Positions 5,054-5,418 of a stretch of DNA of 5,418 nucleotides are shown piece by piece. How positions within the stretch are numbered: the stretch's first letter is position 1; every line of letters starts with the position of its first letter. Below the pieces are notes generated by a model that was not told the DNA's origin, did no database searches, and saw only the letters and a program-made list of their open reading frames with translations. Source of the DNA: Flavobacteriaceae bacterium (lineage in GTDB: Bacteria > Bacteroidota > Bacteroidia > Flavobacteriales > Flavobacteriaceae); NCBI GenBank assembly GCA_015488935.1, contig WFMU01000348.1:1-5418 (forward strand), in the 5' to 3' direction. Made by a program: the position numbers and the translations under genes.

Positions 5054-5418
5054 ATGACCGATAAAAATAAACCAAAACATCTATTAGTAATACGACTTTC
5101 TGCAATGGGAGACGTAGCAATGCTTGTACCTGTATTACGCGTATTAAAATCTGAAAATCCAGAAGTAAAAATTACCGTCTTAACACGAAAATTTTTACAA
5201 CCAATTTTTGATGCAGATATTTCGGGAATAAATATCAATTTCCATGAAGCAGATACCAAAGGAAAACACAAAGGAATACTTGGAATTTTTAAATTAGCAA
5301 GAGAACTAAGAACATTAAAAATAGATGTAATTGCAGATACACACAATGTACTTCGCTCTAAAATATTGCGATTTTTCCTCCTAGGAATAAAAAAAGAAGC
5401 CATAGATAAAGGAAGAGC
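5054..5418 (+). CDS. Glycosyltransferase family 9 (heptosyltransferase-like) protein, partial
   Basis: The N-terminal 121 residues of a gene that runs off the right edge. HLLVIRLSAMGDVAMLVPVL (residues 9-28) is the typical opening of GT9 enzymes, which transfer sugars such as heptose from a nucleotide donor to lipopolysaccharide core at the inner face of the cytoplasmic membrane. The S-A-M-G-D segment, with Asp20 in the conserved GD, is the recognisable motif. Residues 38-43 (VKITVL) and 90-97 (IDVIADTH) look like further strands of the N-terminal Rossmann-like domain. It starts 31 nt after the DAHP synthase stop; co-transcription is possible, but a link to aromatic synthesis is not evident. 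The donor-binding half is missing, so the sugar and acceptor cannot be named. Confidence 0.88.
   Translation, partial: MTDKNKPKHLLVIRLSAMGDVAMLVPVLRVLKSENPEVKITVLTRKFLQPIFDADISGININFHEADTKGKHKGILGIFKLARELRTLKIDVIADTHNVLRSKILRFFLLGIKKEAIDKGR

Noticed and set aside
4987..5403. A 138-codon minus-strand open frame over the start of the glycosyltransferase gene
   Set aside because: The plus strand encodes a clear GT9 N-terminus here; the antisense translation has no recognisable motif and would run across the end of the DAHP synthase gene.

Overview
The window looks like chromosomal DNA from a low-GC member of the Bacteroidota, most likely the Flavobacteriia. The coding sequence is very AT-rich, the starts lack clear Shine-Dalgarno sequences, and one promoter matches the Bacteroidota -33/-7 form exactly (TTTG, 19 bp, TAnnTTTG). 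The operon content (separate prephenate dehydratase, aminotransferase, prephenate dehydrogenase and a DAHP synthase with a fused C-terminal chorismate mutase) also fits that group. The lineage is inferred from sequence style, not from a database search.

Layout. Positions 1-740 (minus strand) hold the N-terminal 246 residues of a Fic-family AMP-transferase with its own inhibitory motif; its C-terminus lies beyond the left edge. Positions 741-988 are a dense regulatory region: a probable divergent promoter pair, a 26-codon leader peptide gene (838-918) with eight aromatic codons in a row (W-Y-Y-F-F-Y-F-F), and an attenuator hairpin (946-972 plus U tract) directly before the first structural gene. 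Positions 989-5022 hold four genes on the plus strand: pheA, a class I/II aminotransferase, tyrA and a bifunctional DAHP synthase/chorismate mutase. The first three are coupled (4-nt gap, then a 4-nt ATGA overlap); the fourth follows after 74 nt with no visible terminator. Positions 5054-5418 begin a GT9 (heptosyltransferase-like) glycosyltransferase that runs off the right edge.

How it works together. The DAHP synthase domain starts the shikimate pathway, and its fused AroQ mutase converts the resulting chorismate to prephenate. PheA makes phenylpyruvate, TyrA makes 4-hydroxyphenylpyruvate, and the aminotransferase plausibly makes Phe and Tyr from these. The mutase domain is the only chorismate mutase in the window, and PheA and TyrA are both single-function forms.

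The most interesting signal is the leader. The segment CGAGACT (899-905), inside the leader gene just after the aromatic codons, is exactly complementary to AGTCTCG (949-955), which is the 5' arm of the terminator. A third segment early in the leader (850-857) is exactly complementary to 909-916. Together these give a 1:2 / 2:3 / 3:4 architecture like the classical trp attenuator. It predicts ribosome-mediated attenuation in which Trp, Tyr or Phe shortage permits read-through into the operon.
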